A stretch of 64,000 nucleotides of DNA, from NCBI RefSeq assembly GCF_012641395.1, contig NZ_JABAIH010000006.1, positions 1 through 64,000 of the forward strand. Reading direction: 5' to 3'. The notes under the pieces are model-generated. The model searched no databases, was not told where the DNA came from, and saw only the letters and a program-made list of their open reading frames with translations. Of this stretch, positions 26,706 through 35,700 are shown one piece after another. The first letter of the stretch is position 1. Each line of letters starts with the position of its first letter. Origin of the DNA: Rhizobium sp. P32RR-XVIII. Lineage in GTDB: Bacteria; Pseudomonadota; Alphaproteobacteria; Rhizobiales; Rhizobiaceae. The translations under genes were made by a program, and so were the position numbers.

Positions 26706-26846
26706 CAGATTCCTCCCTCATTGATGCATGGTGATGATATGCGAATTGCCCCTCTGGGGGCGAGGCCCTTAATGTTGCCGACCACCAAAGTCTTCCTTGA
26801 GCCGCGAAATGGAGCTACAGCTTCGATTGAAGCGAAAGTGAAGGCC

Positions 26847-28070
26847 ATGGATAAGAGCGATATCGGCACGATTGCAGCCTGGCTCACGGAACAGGGCCTG
26901 AAAGGAACCTCGGAATCCGAGCTGCTGTCCGGATTCTGTGTTGCGTGCCGGGCAGCGGGCTTGCCGCTGGACCGCGGGATGGCGCTTATGGACACGCTGC
27001 ATCCGGTGCACGAGGGACGCGCCTTTCGCTGGGATAGCGAGTCGGAAATCGAGAGCGAATTCGAATATGGTCCGAGCGGCGAAGGCGAGGCGCTCTCTAC
27101 TTGGCAGCGCTCGGCTTTCTATTATCTATGGTCGGGGAATGAAAACGAAGTCCGCCGCCGCATCGGCTTCGGCGATCCCATCGATTTCAATATGCTCGAC
27201 AAGCTGCTCGAAGCAGGCCACACGGATTACGTGGCGCTCGTCCATCGTTTCGCCAAGGAAGGCACGATCGGCGAGATGGACTGCTTCTTCTCGCATTTCG
27301 CTACCAAGCATCCGGAAGGCTTTTCCGACCGGGATCTGAGCATTCTCCGAAAGCTCGTGCCCATTCTGGGGCTCGCAATCAAATGCATAGCCCTCGGCAG
27401 GATCGCGCGGACGATTGCGGAGGTTTACCTCGGCAAGGATGCTGCGCGGCAGGTGATGGAAGGCAAGATCAGCCGGGGCAAGTCCGAGCGGATTTCGGCG
27501 GCACTCTGGTTCTCCGATCTTCTGAATTACACCAAGATATCGGACAACGCGCCACCCGAAGAAATCCTGCCATTCCTTAACGAATATGGCGAAGCAGTGA
27601 TTTCAGCGATCCATGAGGCAGGTGGCGATGTACTGAAACTTATCGGCGATGGCGTGCTTGCGATCTTCAAGGCGGAGGAGCCATCCGACGCCTGCAACGC
27701 GGCGCTGCGCGCAGAAAGATCGTTGCGGGAAAAGCTCGCGACGCTCAATGCTGCACGCATTGTGGACGGCCGCCCGACAACAGACGTCTATCTCGGCCTC
27801 CATATCGGCGATGTGTTCTACGGCAATATCGGTAGCCAGGAGCGGCTTGATTTCACGGTTATTGGTCCAGCGGTCAACGAGGTCAGCCGGATTGCTTCAG
27901 TCTGCCGGTCGGTCGATCTCAACGTGCTGATGTCATCGGATTTTGCCGCGGCTATTCCGGATGCCGAGCGCGCCGGCATTGCCTGCATTGGCCGCTACGC
28001 GCTTCGCGGCGTCAAGCGGGCGCAGCAGCTCTATACGCTCGAGACTGCGCAACTGGGTGGTTCAGGCTAA
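26847..28070 (+). CDS. Class III adenylate/guanylate cyclase
   Basis: Protein of about 407 residues. The C-terminal half is a class III nucleotide cyclase domain: LWFSDLLNYTKISD with the first metal-binding Asp, GGDVLKLIGDGVLAIF with the second, and DFTVIGPAVNEVSRIASV with the Asn and Arg of the transition-state site. All key residues are present, so it should make cAMP or cGMP. The N-terminal 200 residues have no recognised domain or membrane span (DKSDIGTIAAWLTEQGLKG and onward) and presumably sense something or regulate activity. The start is uncertain: 26847 gives the compact MDKSD N terminus, 26772 and 26691 are alternatives. It diverges from the SDR gene and converges on the next SDR with a 4-bp overlap. 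Confidence 0.85.
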   Translation: MDKSDIGTIAAWLTEQGLKGTSESELLSGFCVACRAAGLPLDRGMALMDTLHPVHEGRAFRWDSESEIESEFEYGPSGEGEALSTWQRSAFYYLWSGNENEVRRRIGFGDPIDFNMLDKLLEAGHTDYVALVHRFAKEGTIGEMDCFFSHFATKHPEGFSDRDLSILRKLVPILGLAIKCIALGRIARTIAEVYLGKDAARQVMEGKISRGKSERISAALWFSDLLNYTKISDNAPPEEILPFLNEYGEAVISAIHEAGGDVLKLIGDGVLAIFKAEEPSDACNAALRAERSLREKLATLNAARIVDGRPTTDVYLGLHIGDVFYGNIGSQERLDFTVIGPAVNEVSRIASVCRSVDLNVLMSSDFAAAIPDAERAGIACIGRYALRGVKRAQQLYTLETAQLGGSG

Positions 28071-28849
28071 CGAAGCAGCCCCTGGCCGCCATCTATCCAG
28101 ATCGGTGTACCGGTGATGTGGCGCGAGCGGTCGGTGGCAAAAAACAGGATGGCTTCGGCGACGTCCTCGCTTTGCCCCGCTTCTCCCCCCGTAATCGGAA
28201 TCTCGCCTTCCGGCCAGACGACCGGGATTTCCGTTTCCCCTCGGCGGCGGCTCCTGGTGTTCTCATCGATATTCGTGTCGATGGCGCCCGGGCAGACCGC
28301 ATTGACGCGGATCCCGTGCTTGCCGAGTTCCAGCGCAAGCTGCTGCACCATAGCGACCTGACCGGCCTTCGTGACCGTATAGGCGGTTGCTCCCGGAGTC
28401 GTGAAGGTACGCGTACCATTGATCGAGGAGACGACGATGATCGAGCCGCCGCCATTCGACTTCATGTGCGGGACGGTGAGATGGAGCGTCAGGTAGGTTC
28501 CCCGCAGGTTGACGTTGATCGTCTTGTCCCACTCCTCCGGCTTCAGGTCGTCGATCGGCGCCCAAACACCGTTGATGCCGGCATTGGCTACGACGATGTC
28601 GATGCGGCTGAATTTGGTGACGAGCTTTTCGATTGCGTGACGCATCTGGGCTTCATCGCTGGTGTCGGCAGTCAGCGGAATCGACTCGCCGCCTGCGGAA
28701 TGGATTTCGGCGCAGGTTTCCTCGACTTCGCTGCCGGTGCGGCTCAAAACGCCCACCTTGGCGCCTTCCGCGGCCAGCCTGAGGGCCGTCGCCTTTCCGA
28801 TGCCGGAACCGGCGCCGGTGACCAATGCAATCTTTCCCTGAAGTTCCAT
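28067..28849 (-). CDS. SDR-family oxidoreductase
   Basis: Short-chain dehydrogenase of 260 residues. The cofactor motif TGAGSGIG (11-18), NAG near residue 89, catalytic Ser in VVSSINGT and YTVTKAG are all in place. The C terminus GTPIWIDGGQGLLR is the usual SDR end. The Arg-rich piece NTRSRRRGETEIPVVWPEGE is an unusual insertion in the substrate-binding region. It has no obvious operon partner; its stop overlaps that of the cyclase by 4 bp. Substrate unknown. Confidence 0.88.
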   Translation of the reverse strand: MELQGKIALVTGAGSGIGKATALRLAAEGAKVGVLSRTGSEVEETCAEIHSAGGESIPLTADTSDEAQMRHAIEKLVTKFSRIDIVVANAGINGVWAPIDDLKPEEWDKTINVNLRGTYLTLHLTVPHMKSNGGGSIIVVSSINGTRTFTTPGATAYTVTKAGQVAMVQQLALELGKHGIRVNAVCPGAIDTNIDENTRSRRRGETEIPVVWPEGEIPITGGEAGQSEDVAEAILFFATDRSRHITGTPIWIDGGQGLLR

Positions 28850-29020
28850 ATGCCAATCCTCGTTGCTTTCGCGCTAGGTAATGTTCGAACGCGGTGCTTG
28901 GTTCCAGTGGAGCAACCGGCGGTGCGGCTTGTTGATTTTGCGATTGCGAAGGAGCAGATTTCAGCCACGAGCTCTTGTGCTATACGGACTTTCGCTCTCG
29001 GGGATGATGAGATCGCAATC

Positions 29021-29680
29021 ATGAGACCGACGTTCACATTGATGCTGCTGGCAATCATCGGCAGTGGCGCCTACTTGGCGCTCGCCATTCTGGGCTGGGG
29101 TGGTTTTGCAGCATTTTTTTCCCATCCGCCGTTGGTCGCGCTGACCGTTGTCCTCTTCGCGCTCACCATCGCCGCACTTTTCAGCAGCGGAAACCTGAGT
29201 GCCGGCGTAAGGGAAGACCGCTCCAACCGCTGGGTGCTGACGGCCTTCGCGGTAATTGGCGTCTTGATCGCTTATCTGCCGGCTTATATGGACCGGATCG
29301 ATGTCTGGACGATCGACGGCGCTGTCATCCGCTGGATCGGCGTTATCCTCTTTGCAGTGGGTGGGGCGTTGCGGCTTTGGCCGGTATTCACGCTCGGGCG
29401 CCGGTTCAGCGGTCTCGTTGCCATTCAGCCCGACCACAAGCTCGTGACGGACGGGGTATTCCGCATCATCCGCAACCCCAGCTATCTCGGCCTGCTGGTC
29501 AGCACCCTCGGTTGGGCTCTGGCGTTTCGCTCGGTTATCGGAATTGGCCTTACAGCATTGATGCTCGTGCCGCTGATTGCACGCATTCGAGCAGAGGAAG
29601 CGCTTCTCGAATCGCAATTCGGTGAAGAATATGCTGCCTACCGCCAGCGAACCTGGCGGTTGATACCGGGTCTCTACTGA
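29021..29680 (+). CDS. Isoprenylcysteine carboxyl methyltransferase-like membrane protein
   Basis: Integral membrane protein of 219 residues with about five spans. The C-terminal half carries the ICMT/PEMT-type motif: DHKLVTDGVFRIIRNPSYLG and then EEALLESQFGEEYAAYRQRT, which in this family bind S-adenosylmethionine and the substrate. Bacterial members methylate small lipophilic or membrane compounds and their targets are mostly unknown. The ATG at 29021 is preferred since it opens the first span (MRPTFTLMLLAIIGSGAYLA); the upstream open frame lies antisense to the SDR gene. Confidence 0.8.
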   Translation: MRPTFTLMLLAIIGSGAYLALAILGWGGFAAFFSHPPLVALTVVLFALTIAALFSSGNLSAGVREDRSNRWVLTAFAVIGVLIAYLPAYMDRIDVWTIDGAVIRWIGVILFAVGGALRLWPVFTLGRRFSGLVAIQPDHKLVTDGVFRIIRNPSYLGLLVSTLGWALAFRSVIGIGLTALMLVPLIARIRAEEALLESQFGEEYAAYRQRTWRLIPGLY

Positions 29681-29698
29681 CCGCAGAGAGCATTCGGG

Positions 29699-29729
29699 CC
29701 GCATCGAGCCGGCGCTCGGTGCGATGCGG
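29699..29729. terminator. Possible hairpin between convergent genes
   Basis: CCGCATCG (29699-29706) and CGATGCGG (29722-29729) pair perfectly around a GC-rich loop, between the convergent methyltransferase-like and DoxX genes. There is no T tract, so the role is uncertain. Confidence 0.3.
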
Positions 29730-29753
29730 TGCCAATGAGCCTGAGCGGCGCGC

Positions 29754-30152
29754 CTAAAGCCTCACCAGATTGCGATAGATCGCCCATTTTTCCGGTCCAT
29801 GCACGGCGGCAAGCAGGAGCCCGGCGAAGAAGGTAAAGTGGTCGATGAAGAAGCCGAATTCTGCCTGATTGTTCGCCCAGCGCGAGGGGCCATGAAAGGC
29901 GAAGGCCAGGAAGATCACGTAGATGCCGGCAAGCAGGCTTGCTTCCGTAAAAAAGGCGCCGGTTATCAAGGCGAGCGCCAGGGCCAGTTCGAAGAAGGCT
30001 GCGACCCAGGCGAGAAAACCCGCCATCGGAAAGCCAGCGGAGGCAATGTAGGTTGCGGTTGCGCCCATGTCGGCAAACTTGAAGCCTGCCGCCATGAAGA
30101 AGACGAAGCTGAAGATGATGCGCGCGACGATCACTGCAAGTGCTCTGGTCAT
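29754..30152 (-). CDS. DoxX-family membrane protein
   Basis: Small integral membrane protein of 132 residues with four spans (for example IVARIIFSFVFFMAAGFKFA and ELALALALITGAFF). The pattern is that of DoxX/YphA-like proteins, which are linked in some bacteria to redox or oxidative-stress balance at the membrane. I use the ATG at 30152 because GGGGAG lies about 8 nt before it; an ATG 27 nt further upstream has no such site. The neighbouring OsmC gene on the opposite strand is also stress-related. Confidence 0.8.
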   Translation of the reverse strand: MTRALAVIVARIIFSFVFFMAAGFKFADMGATATYIASAGFPMAGFLAWVAAFFELALALALITGAFFTEASLLAGIYVIFLAFAFHGPSRWANNQAEFGFFIDHFTFFAGLLLAAVHGPEKWAIYRNLVRL

Positions 30153-30386
30153 TTGAAATCTCCCCTTGTGAGCTTTCACTATGACGGATACCGCGCGCTG
30201 CTTCCTACACCTGCAAGAAAAAAGGGCGGCTCGATGCGCCCCCCTTGAACGAAGCTCAGATTTTTATGCGACCGTCGCCTTCCGAGGATAGAGCCTTATA
30301 TTGCCGCTCGGGGAGGCTTCAGCCTTCTTGCGGCAGGAAGCGGCCAGGGCCGTTTTCGAGGACAGTCGATCAAACAGGAGGACGGC

Positions 30387-30818
30387 ATGCAGATCAATCG
30401 TACAGGTTCGGCCCAGTGGTCCGGTGGTCTCAAGGATGGCAAGGGACGGATATCGACACAGAGCGGCGCACTAAAGGAATATCCCTATGGCTTTGCGAGC
30501 CGCTTCGAAGGCGTTCAGGGCACCAACCCGGAAGAACTGATCGGCGCGGCCCACGCCGGCTGCTTCACCATGGCGCTGTCGTTGATCCTCAGCGAGGCGG
30601 GGCTTACGGCCGAGAGAATGGAGACAACAGCGAGGGTGACGCTTGAAAGCGTCGAAAATGGCTTTGCGATCACGGCGATCCATCTTTCGCTGACAGGCAA
30701 TGTTCCCGGCGCCGATCAAGAGAAATTCACGGAACTCGCCAATAAGGCCAAGGCCGGATGCCCTGTCTCCAAGGCGCTTTCCGCCGTGCCGATCACGCTT
30801 GAGGTCAAACTGGGCTGA
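30387..30818 (+). CDS. OsmC-family peroxiredoxin
   Basis: Cytoplasmic protein of 143 residues of the OsmC/Ohr superfamily, thiol peroxidases that reduce organic hydroperoxides. The two catalytic cysteines are in AAHAGCFTMALS (about residue 59) and KAGCPVSKAL (about residue 125), and the activating Glu in NPEELIGAAH is present. The N terminus MQINRTGSAQWSGGLKDGKG is that of the OsmC branch rather than Ohr. AGGAGG lies 7-12 nt before the ATG. It stands alone as a transcription unit and ends in a good terminator. Confidence 0.92.
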   Translation: MQINRTGSAQWSGGLKDGKGRISTQSGALKEYPYGFASRFEGVQGTNPEELIGAAHAGCFTMALSLILSEAGLTAERMETTARVTLESVENGFAITAIHLSLTGNVPGADQEKFTELANKAKAGCPVSKALSAVPITLEVKLG

Positions 30819-30840
30819 TTTCCCTTATTTTCTGGCTTTC

Positions 30841-30872
30841 AATGCCGCGTGCCTCGGGCCGCGGCATTTTTT
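30841..30872 (+). terminator. Intrinsic terminator after the osmC-type gene
   Basis: AATGCCGCG (30841-30849) pairs with CGCGGCATT (30860-30868), followed by TTTT. It is 22 nt after the OsmC stop codon and before the TetR promoter. Confidence 0.8.
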
Positions 30873-30888
30873 ATGTGCCCGAATAATA

Positions 30889-30946
30889 TTGACAGCTGAC
30901 ATATGATGTTTTACGACTGACGAAATTCAAAAATCGTCAGTCGTAA
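30889..30946 (+). promoter_or_regulatory. TetR promoter with overlapping operator
   Basis: A perfect TTGACA (-35) lies at 30889-30894. About 17 nt further begins a perfect 13-bp inverted repeat, TTACGACTGACGA (30911-30923) and TCGTCAGTCGTAA (30934-30946), spaced by 10 nt. The -10 region (TACGAC, 30912-30917) falls inside the left arm, so a repressor bound to it would block transcription. It lies 10-18 nt before the tetR start, the usual place of an autoregulatory TetR operator. Confidence 0.7.
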
Positions 30947-30964
30947 GTAAGGCCTTTGAAACGC

Positions 30965-31582
30965 ATGGATGAGTTGGCAGACAGCACTCTGGAGAAAAGC
31001 CGCCAGGAGAATGTGACCCGCATTCTCGATGCGGCTGATCGGCTTTTCCGTCACTATGGCTACAGCAAGACGACGGTTGCCGATGTGGCGCGCGACCTCG
31101 GCATGTCGCCGGCCAATATCTATCGCTTTTTTGCTTCGAAGGTTGAGATCCATCAGGCAATCTGCGGCCGCATGCTCGAGACGAGTTACAAGATGGCCTT
31201 CGACATCCGCCATCTGCCCGAAAGCGCTTCTGAACGGCTGCGCCGCTACGTGCGTGGCCAGTATCAGATGACGCTCGATACCATGCTCGACCAAGAGAAG
31301 GTGCACGAGATGGTCATCGTCGCCATCGAGCGCGACTGGCACGTTATCGAAACGCACATCGACAGCATTCACGACCTTATTGCGGAGATCATCCGCGAGG
31401 GCATCGAGGCCGGCGAATTCGCCGAGCAGGACCCAGTCGTCGCATCCCGCTGCTTCGGGGCTGCGACGGTCAATCTCTGCCATCCGCAGATGGTGGCGCA
31501 ATGTCTCGCCAAAACCAACCGGGCAACGGTGGACGAACTGATCGAATTTTCGATCAGGGCTTTGAAACAGTCTGACCGTTAG
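30965..31582 (+). CDS. TetR-family transcriptional regulator
   Basis: Regulator of about 205 residues. The N-terminal DNA-binding domain has the TetR pattern ILDAADRLFRHYGYSKTTVADVA, then MSPANIYRFFASKVEIHQAI. The C-terminal ligand domain is helical. The first codon could be 30956 or 30965 (MDELADS); I use the second, which keeps the start clear of the operator. It stands directly upstream of the RND efflux genes and is transcribed with them, so it is the likely local repressor that responds to an efflux substrate. The 13-bp inverted repeat in its promoter and a weaker CTGAC-N9-GTCAG repeat at its 3' end are the likely sites. Confidence 0.9.
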   Translation: MDELADSTLEKSRQENVTRILDAADRLFRHYGYSKTTVADVARDLGMSPANIYRFFASKVEIHQAICGRMLETSYKMAFDIRHLPESASERLRRYVRGQYQMTLDTMLDQEKVHEMVIVAIERDWHVIETHIDSIHDLIAEIIREGIEAGEFAEQDPVVASRCFGAATVNLCHPQMVAQCLAKTNRATVDELIEFSIRALKQSDR

Positions 31583-31590
31583 ACAGTCAG
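31572..31590 (+). promoter_or_regulatory. Possible second operator half-site pair before the efflux adaptor gene
   Basis: CTGAC (31572-31576) and GTCAG (31586-31590), with a 9-nt spacer, repeat the core of the TetR operator (ACTGAC / GTCAGT at 30915-30942). They span the tetR stop codon, 31 nt before the adaptor gene. The match is short, so chance is possible. Confidence 0.35.
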
Positions 31591-31620
31591 GAATCACACG
31601 AAACGATCAGGAGTGGGAAG

Positions 31621-32760
31621 ATGGTTTCGCTTAAGACACGCAGGCTGCCGTCTGTTTTCAGCATAGCGCTTGTCGGCGCGATCACTTTCGGCCTTGCCGG
31701 GTGCAGTGGCGAAGAGAAGAAGGCCGAAACGAAGGAAATCATCCGCCCCGTCAAGGTCGTGGAGATTGCCAAGGCTGGCGAAACACGTGCGCTTTACTAT
31801 TCCGGTGCCGTAAAGGCGCGCGTTGAAATGAACCTCGGCTTCCGCGTCGGCGGTAAGATCACCGAGCGCCTCGTCGATATCGGTGAGCATGTGAAGCCGG
31901 GCGATATGCTGGCGCGCATCGATGCCACGGACTATCAGCTCGCGGCAAAGACAGCGGAAGCGAATCTGGCGGCGGCCGAAAAAGGTGTGCAGACGGCAGA
32001 CCTTGCCAACAAACGTGCCGCGCAGCTCTTCGATAAGAGCGTTGCCTCCAAATCGCAGCTCGAACAGGCGGCGCTTTCCTACGACCAGGCTGTCTCGACG
32101 CGCGATGCCGCGGTCTCCTCGCTCGATCAGGCGAAGAACCAGGTGAGTTACACCGAACTGAAGGCCGACCAGAACGGCATTGTGACCGCAATCAATGCGG
32201 ACTCGGGTCAGGTCGTGGCTTCCGGTACCCCGGTCGTAACCGTTGCCATCGATGGCGAGAAGGAGGTCCAGATCGCGGTGCCGGAAAACGATATCGCCGA
32301 ATTCAAGCCCGGCAAGATCGTGAAGGCAACCTTTTGGTCAGATAGTAAGCTCGTACTGGACGGGAAGGTGCGCGAAGTTTCAGGCAGCGCGGATCAGCAG
32401 TCCCGGACCTTTTCCGTCCGTGTCAGCCTCCCCAGCGATCCGCGTGTCCTGCTGGGTATGACGGCGACGATCGAGGCGAACGTCACGAATTCCAATCCTT
32501 ATGTAGCGGTTCCTTTGGGTGCCCTTGCGGACAAGGACGGGAAGAAGTTCGTCTGGGTCGTCGACCGCGGCGCGTCGACCGTCCACGCCCGCGAAATCGA
32601 TGTTGCCGATTTCACCGGCGACGGCGTCAACATCACGAGCGGCCTGGAGGCCGGTGATCTCGTCGTTGCCGCGGGCACGCAGTTCATGACCGAGAACCTG
32701 AAGGTCATGGTGCCGGGTCAGCAGTCGGCTTCCGCCGAGCCCGCCGCCGCAATTCAGTAG
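31621..32760 (+). CDS. RND efflux periplasmic adaptor (membrane fusion) lipoprotein
   Basis: Adaptor of 379 residues linking the inner-membrane pump to an outer-membrane channel. A lipobox FGLAGCSG near residue 28 predicts lipid anchoring at the outer face of the inner membrane. Then come the lipoyl half-motif (LGFRVGGKITERLVDIGEHV), a coiled-coil hairpin (about 100-165: AEANLAAAEKGVQTADLANK and onward), the second lipoyl half (VSYTELKADQNGIVTAINAD) and beta-barrel region. AGGAGTGGGAAG precedes the ATG. It follows the TetR gene by 38 nt and runs into the pump gene. No outer-membrane factor is encoded here, so a shared TolC-type protein must be used. Confidence 0.92.
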   Translation: MVSLKTRRLPSVFSIALVGAITFGLAGCSGEEKKAETKEIIRPVKVVEIAKAGETRALYYSGAVKARVEMNLGFRVGGKITERLVDIGEHVKPGDMLARIDATDYQLAAKTAEANLAAAEKGVQTADLANKRAAQLFDKSVASKSQLEQAALSYDQAVSTRDAAVSSLDQAKNQVSYTELKADQNGIVTAINADSGQVVASGTPVVTVAIDGEKEVQIAVPENDIAEFKPGKIVKATFWSDSKLVLDGKVREVSGSADQQSRTFSVRVSLPSDPRVLLGMTATIEANVTNSNPYVAVPLGALADKDGKKFVWVVDRGASTVHAREIDVADFTGDGVNITSGLEAGDLVVAAGTQFMTENLKVMVPGQQSASAEPAAAIQ

Positions 32761-32787
32761 ATGCTGTCTCGGAGAGGGACCACCGCC

Positions 32788-35700
32788 ATGGACGCCAACA
32801 CCACTGAAAAGCGCCCCTTCAACCTGTCGCGCTGGGCGATCGGCCATCCGAGCATTGCGCGCTTCCTCTTCGGGTTGATCATCATCACCGGCGTGCTCGG
32901 GCTGATGCGCATGGGCCAGAAGGAAGACCCGGACTTCACATTCCGCGTCATGGTCGTGCAGGCCTTGTGGCCGGGCGCTTCCATCCAGGACATGGAGGAC
33001 CAGGTCACCAACAAGATCGAGCGCAAGCTGCAGGAAACGCCGCATCTCGACTGGGTCAAGTCCTATACGCGCGCCGGCAGCACGATCATCACCGTGCAGG
33101 TAAAGGGCGACACGGATGCGGCTGAAGTGGCCGACGCCTTCTATCAGGTGCGCAAGAAGGTCGACGATATTTCCGGAGACCTGCCGCAGGGGCTGCGCGG
33201 TCCCTATTTCAACGACGAATTCGGCGATACCTTCATCACGCTGCACTCGATCAGCGGCGACGGCTACACCTATCCGGAGCTGAAGAAGTTCGCGATTCAG
33301 GCGCGTGATATGCTGCTGACGACGCCGGGCGTCGAAAAGGCCGTGATCATCGGCGACCAGCCTGAGAAGATCTATATCGACGTCTCATCCAAGGCGCTCG
33401 CCGAGCGCGGCCTGACGATCGTCGATCTGCAGAATGCCATCAAGGGGCAGAATGCCGTCGATCCTGCGGGCTCCGTCGATACCGGCGTGCGCTCCGTGCG
33501 CATTTCCGTCGAAGGCAACCTGCACAAGGTCGAAGACATCCGCGAACTGCGCCTGCGCTCAGGCAACCAGGTGACGCGCCTCGGCGATATCGCCACCGTC
33601 TATTCCGGTCTCGAAGACCCCTACCAGCGCAAATACCGCTTCAACGGACATGAAAGCGTGCAGGTCGGCGTCGTCATGGCCAAGGGCTTCAAGGTCACCG
33701 ATGTCGGCAAGGATGTCGAGGCGACCTACCAGCGCTTCGAGGGATCGCTGCCCTACGGCGTTTCCGTCGACCAGATCTCCAACCAGCCCGACGTCGTGAC
33801 CGATGCCATCAGCGAGTTCATGCATGCGCTCGGCGAAGCTTTGGTGATCGTGCTCATCGTGTCGTTCCTGTCGATCGGCTGGCGCTCGGGCCTCGTCATC
33901 GCCATTGCCATTCCGCTGGTGCTGGCTGCAACCTTCGCCATCATGTACGAGCTCGGCATCGATCTGCAGCGCATCTCGCTCGGGGCGCTCATCATCGCGC
34001 TTGGCCTGCTCGTCGACGACGCGATGATCGTCGTCGAGCTGATGGAACGAAAACTCGAAGAGGGGCTCGTCAAGATCGAGGCGGCGAGCTTCGCTTATTC
34101 CTCGACGGCCTTCCCGATGCTGACGGGTACGCTGATCACCACCGCAGGCTTCATCCCGGTCGGTTTTGCGGAATCGACGGCCGGCGAATATGTGCGCACG
34201 CTGTTCTACGTCGTCGGTATCGCGCTCGTCGTCTCCTGGTTCGTCGCCGTCTATTTCACGCCGTGGCTCGGCTACATGATCCTGAAGCAGCGCCATCATG
34301 CCGGCGAGCATCACGACGTATTCGACACGCGCTTCTATCGCGGCCTGCGCAGCACGGTCGGCTGGGCGGTGCGCCACCGCATCATCGTGATTGCGCTGAC
34401 GCTCGGCACCTTCGTTGCAAGCCTCTGGAGCTTCCAGTTCATTCCGCAGAACTTCTTCCCGCAGTCCTCGCGGCCAGAAATCCTTGTCGATCTCTGGCTG
34501 CCGGAAGGTGCGAGCATCAAGGACGTCGAGACGCAGGCCAAGGCGCTCGAAGCCAAGATGATGGACGACAAGGACAAGAAGTTCATCGCCACCTATATCG
34601 GCGAGGGCGCGCCGCGCTTCTTCCTGCCGCTCGACCAGCAACTCCGCAATCCGAACTACGCCCAGCTTCTCATCATGGCCAATGACGAGCCGGCGCGCGA
34701 GCGGCTGATCATCAAGCTGCGTACGATCCTTACGGAAGATTTCCCGTCGATCCGCGGCAAGGTTGACCGCCTGTTCCTCGGCCCGCCGACGGGCTGGCCG
34801 GTGCAGATGCGCGTCATGGGTCCGGACCGAGCGGAAGTGCGCAAGATCGCCGATCAGGTGAAGGAGCGCTTCACGCAGAACCCGTTGCTCGGCGCTGTCC
34901 ATGACGACTGGCTGGAGCAGGTGCCGGCGATGAAGCTGGTGATCGACCAGGATCGTGCCCGCGCACTCGGCGTCACCTCGCAGCGCGTCCGCCAGATGCT
35001 GCAGACCGCCATGTCCGGCGCGCCGCTCGACGATTTCCGCGACGGCGAGGAGACGGTCTCGATCGTCGCCCGCGAGCCGGAGGCGAACCGTGCACTGCTG
35101 TCGGCCGTCAACTCGGTCTATGTGCCGACGGATTTCGGCGGCTTCGTGCCGGTCTCGCAGATCGCCAAGGTCGTGCCGGTCATGGAGCAGGGCATTGAAT
35201 GGCGGCGCGACCGCCTCCCCACCATCTCCGTGCGTGCGACGCTGCCGGACGGCGTGCAGTCGAACGACGTCGTGACGAAGATGTATGCCGATATGCAGGA
35301 TCTGCGGAACAGCCTGCCGGCCGGCTACAAGATCGAAATCCAGGGCGGGGCCGAGGATTCGGCCGAAAGCCAGGCTTCGATCGCCGCCAAGGCGCCGATC
35401 ATGCTCGTCGTCATCATGGTGCTGCTGATGGCCCAGCTCCAGCATTTCGGCAAGGCGATGCTGGTCTTTGCCACCGGTCCGCTCGGTATCATCGGCGCGG
35501 CCTCGGCGCTGCTGATCAGCGGCGCACCCTTCGGCTTCGTGGCGATCCTCGGCGTCATTGCGCTGCTCGGTATCATCATCCGCAACTCGATCATCCTCGT
35601 CGACCAGATCGACCAGGACATCAAGGCGGGCATGCACCGGCAGGAGGCGATCGTGGGCGCGGCGGTGCGCCGTTTCCGGCCGATCATGCTGACGGCACTG

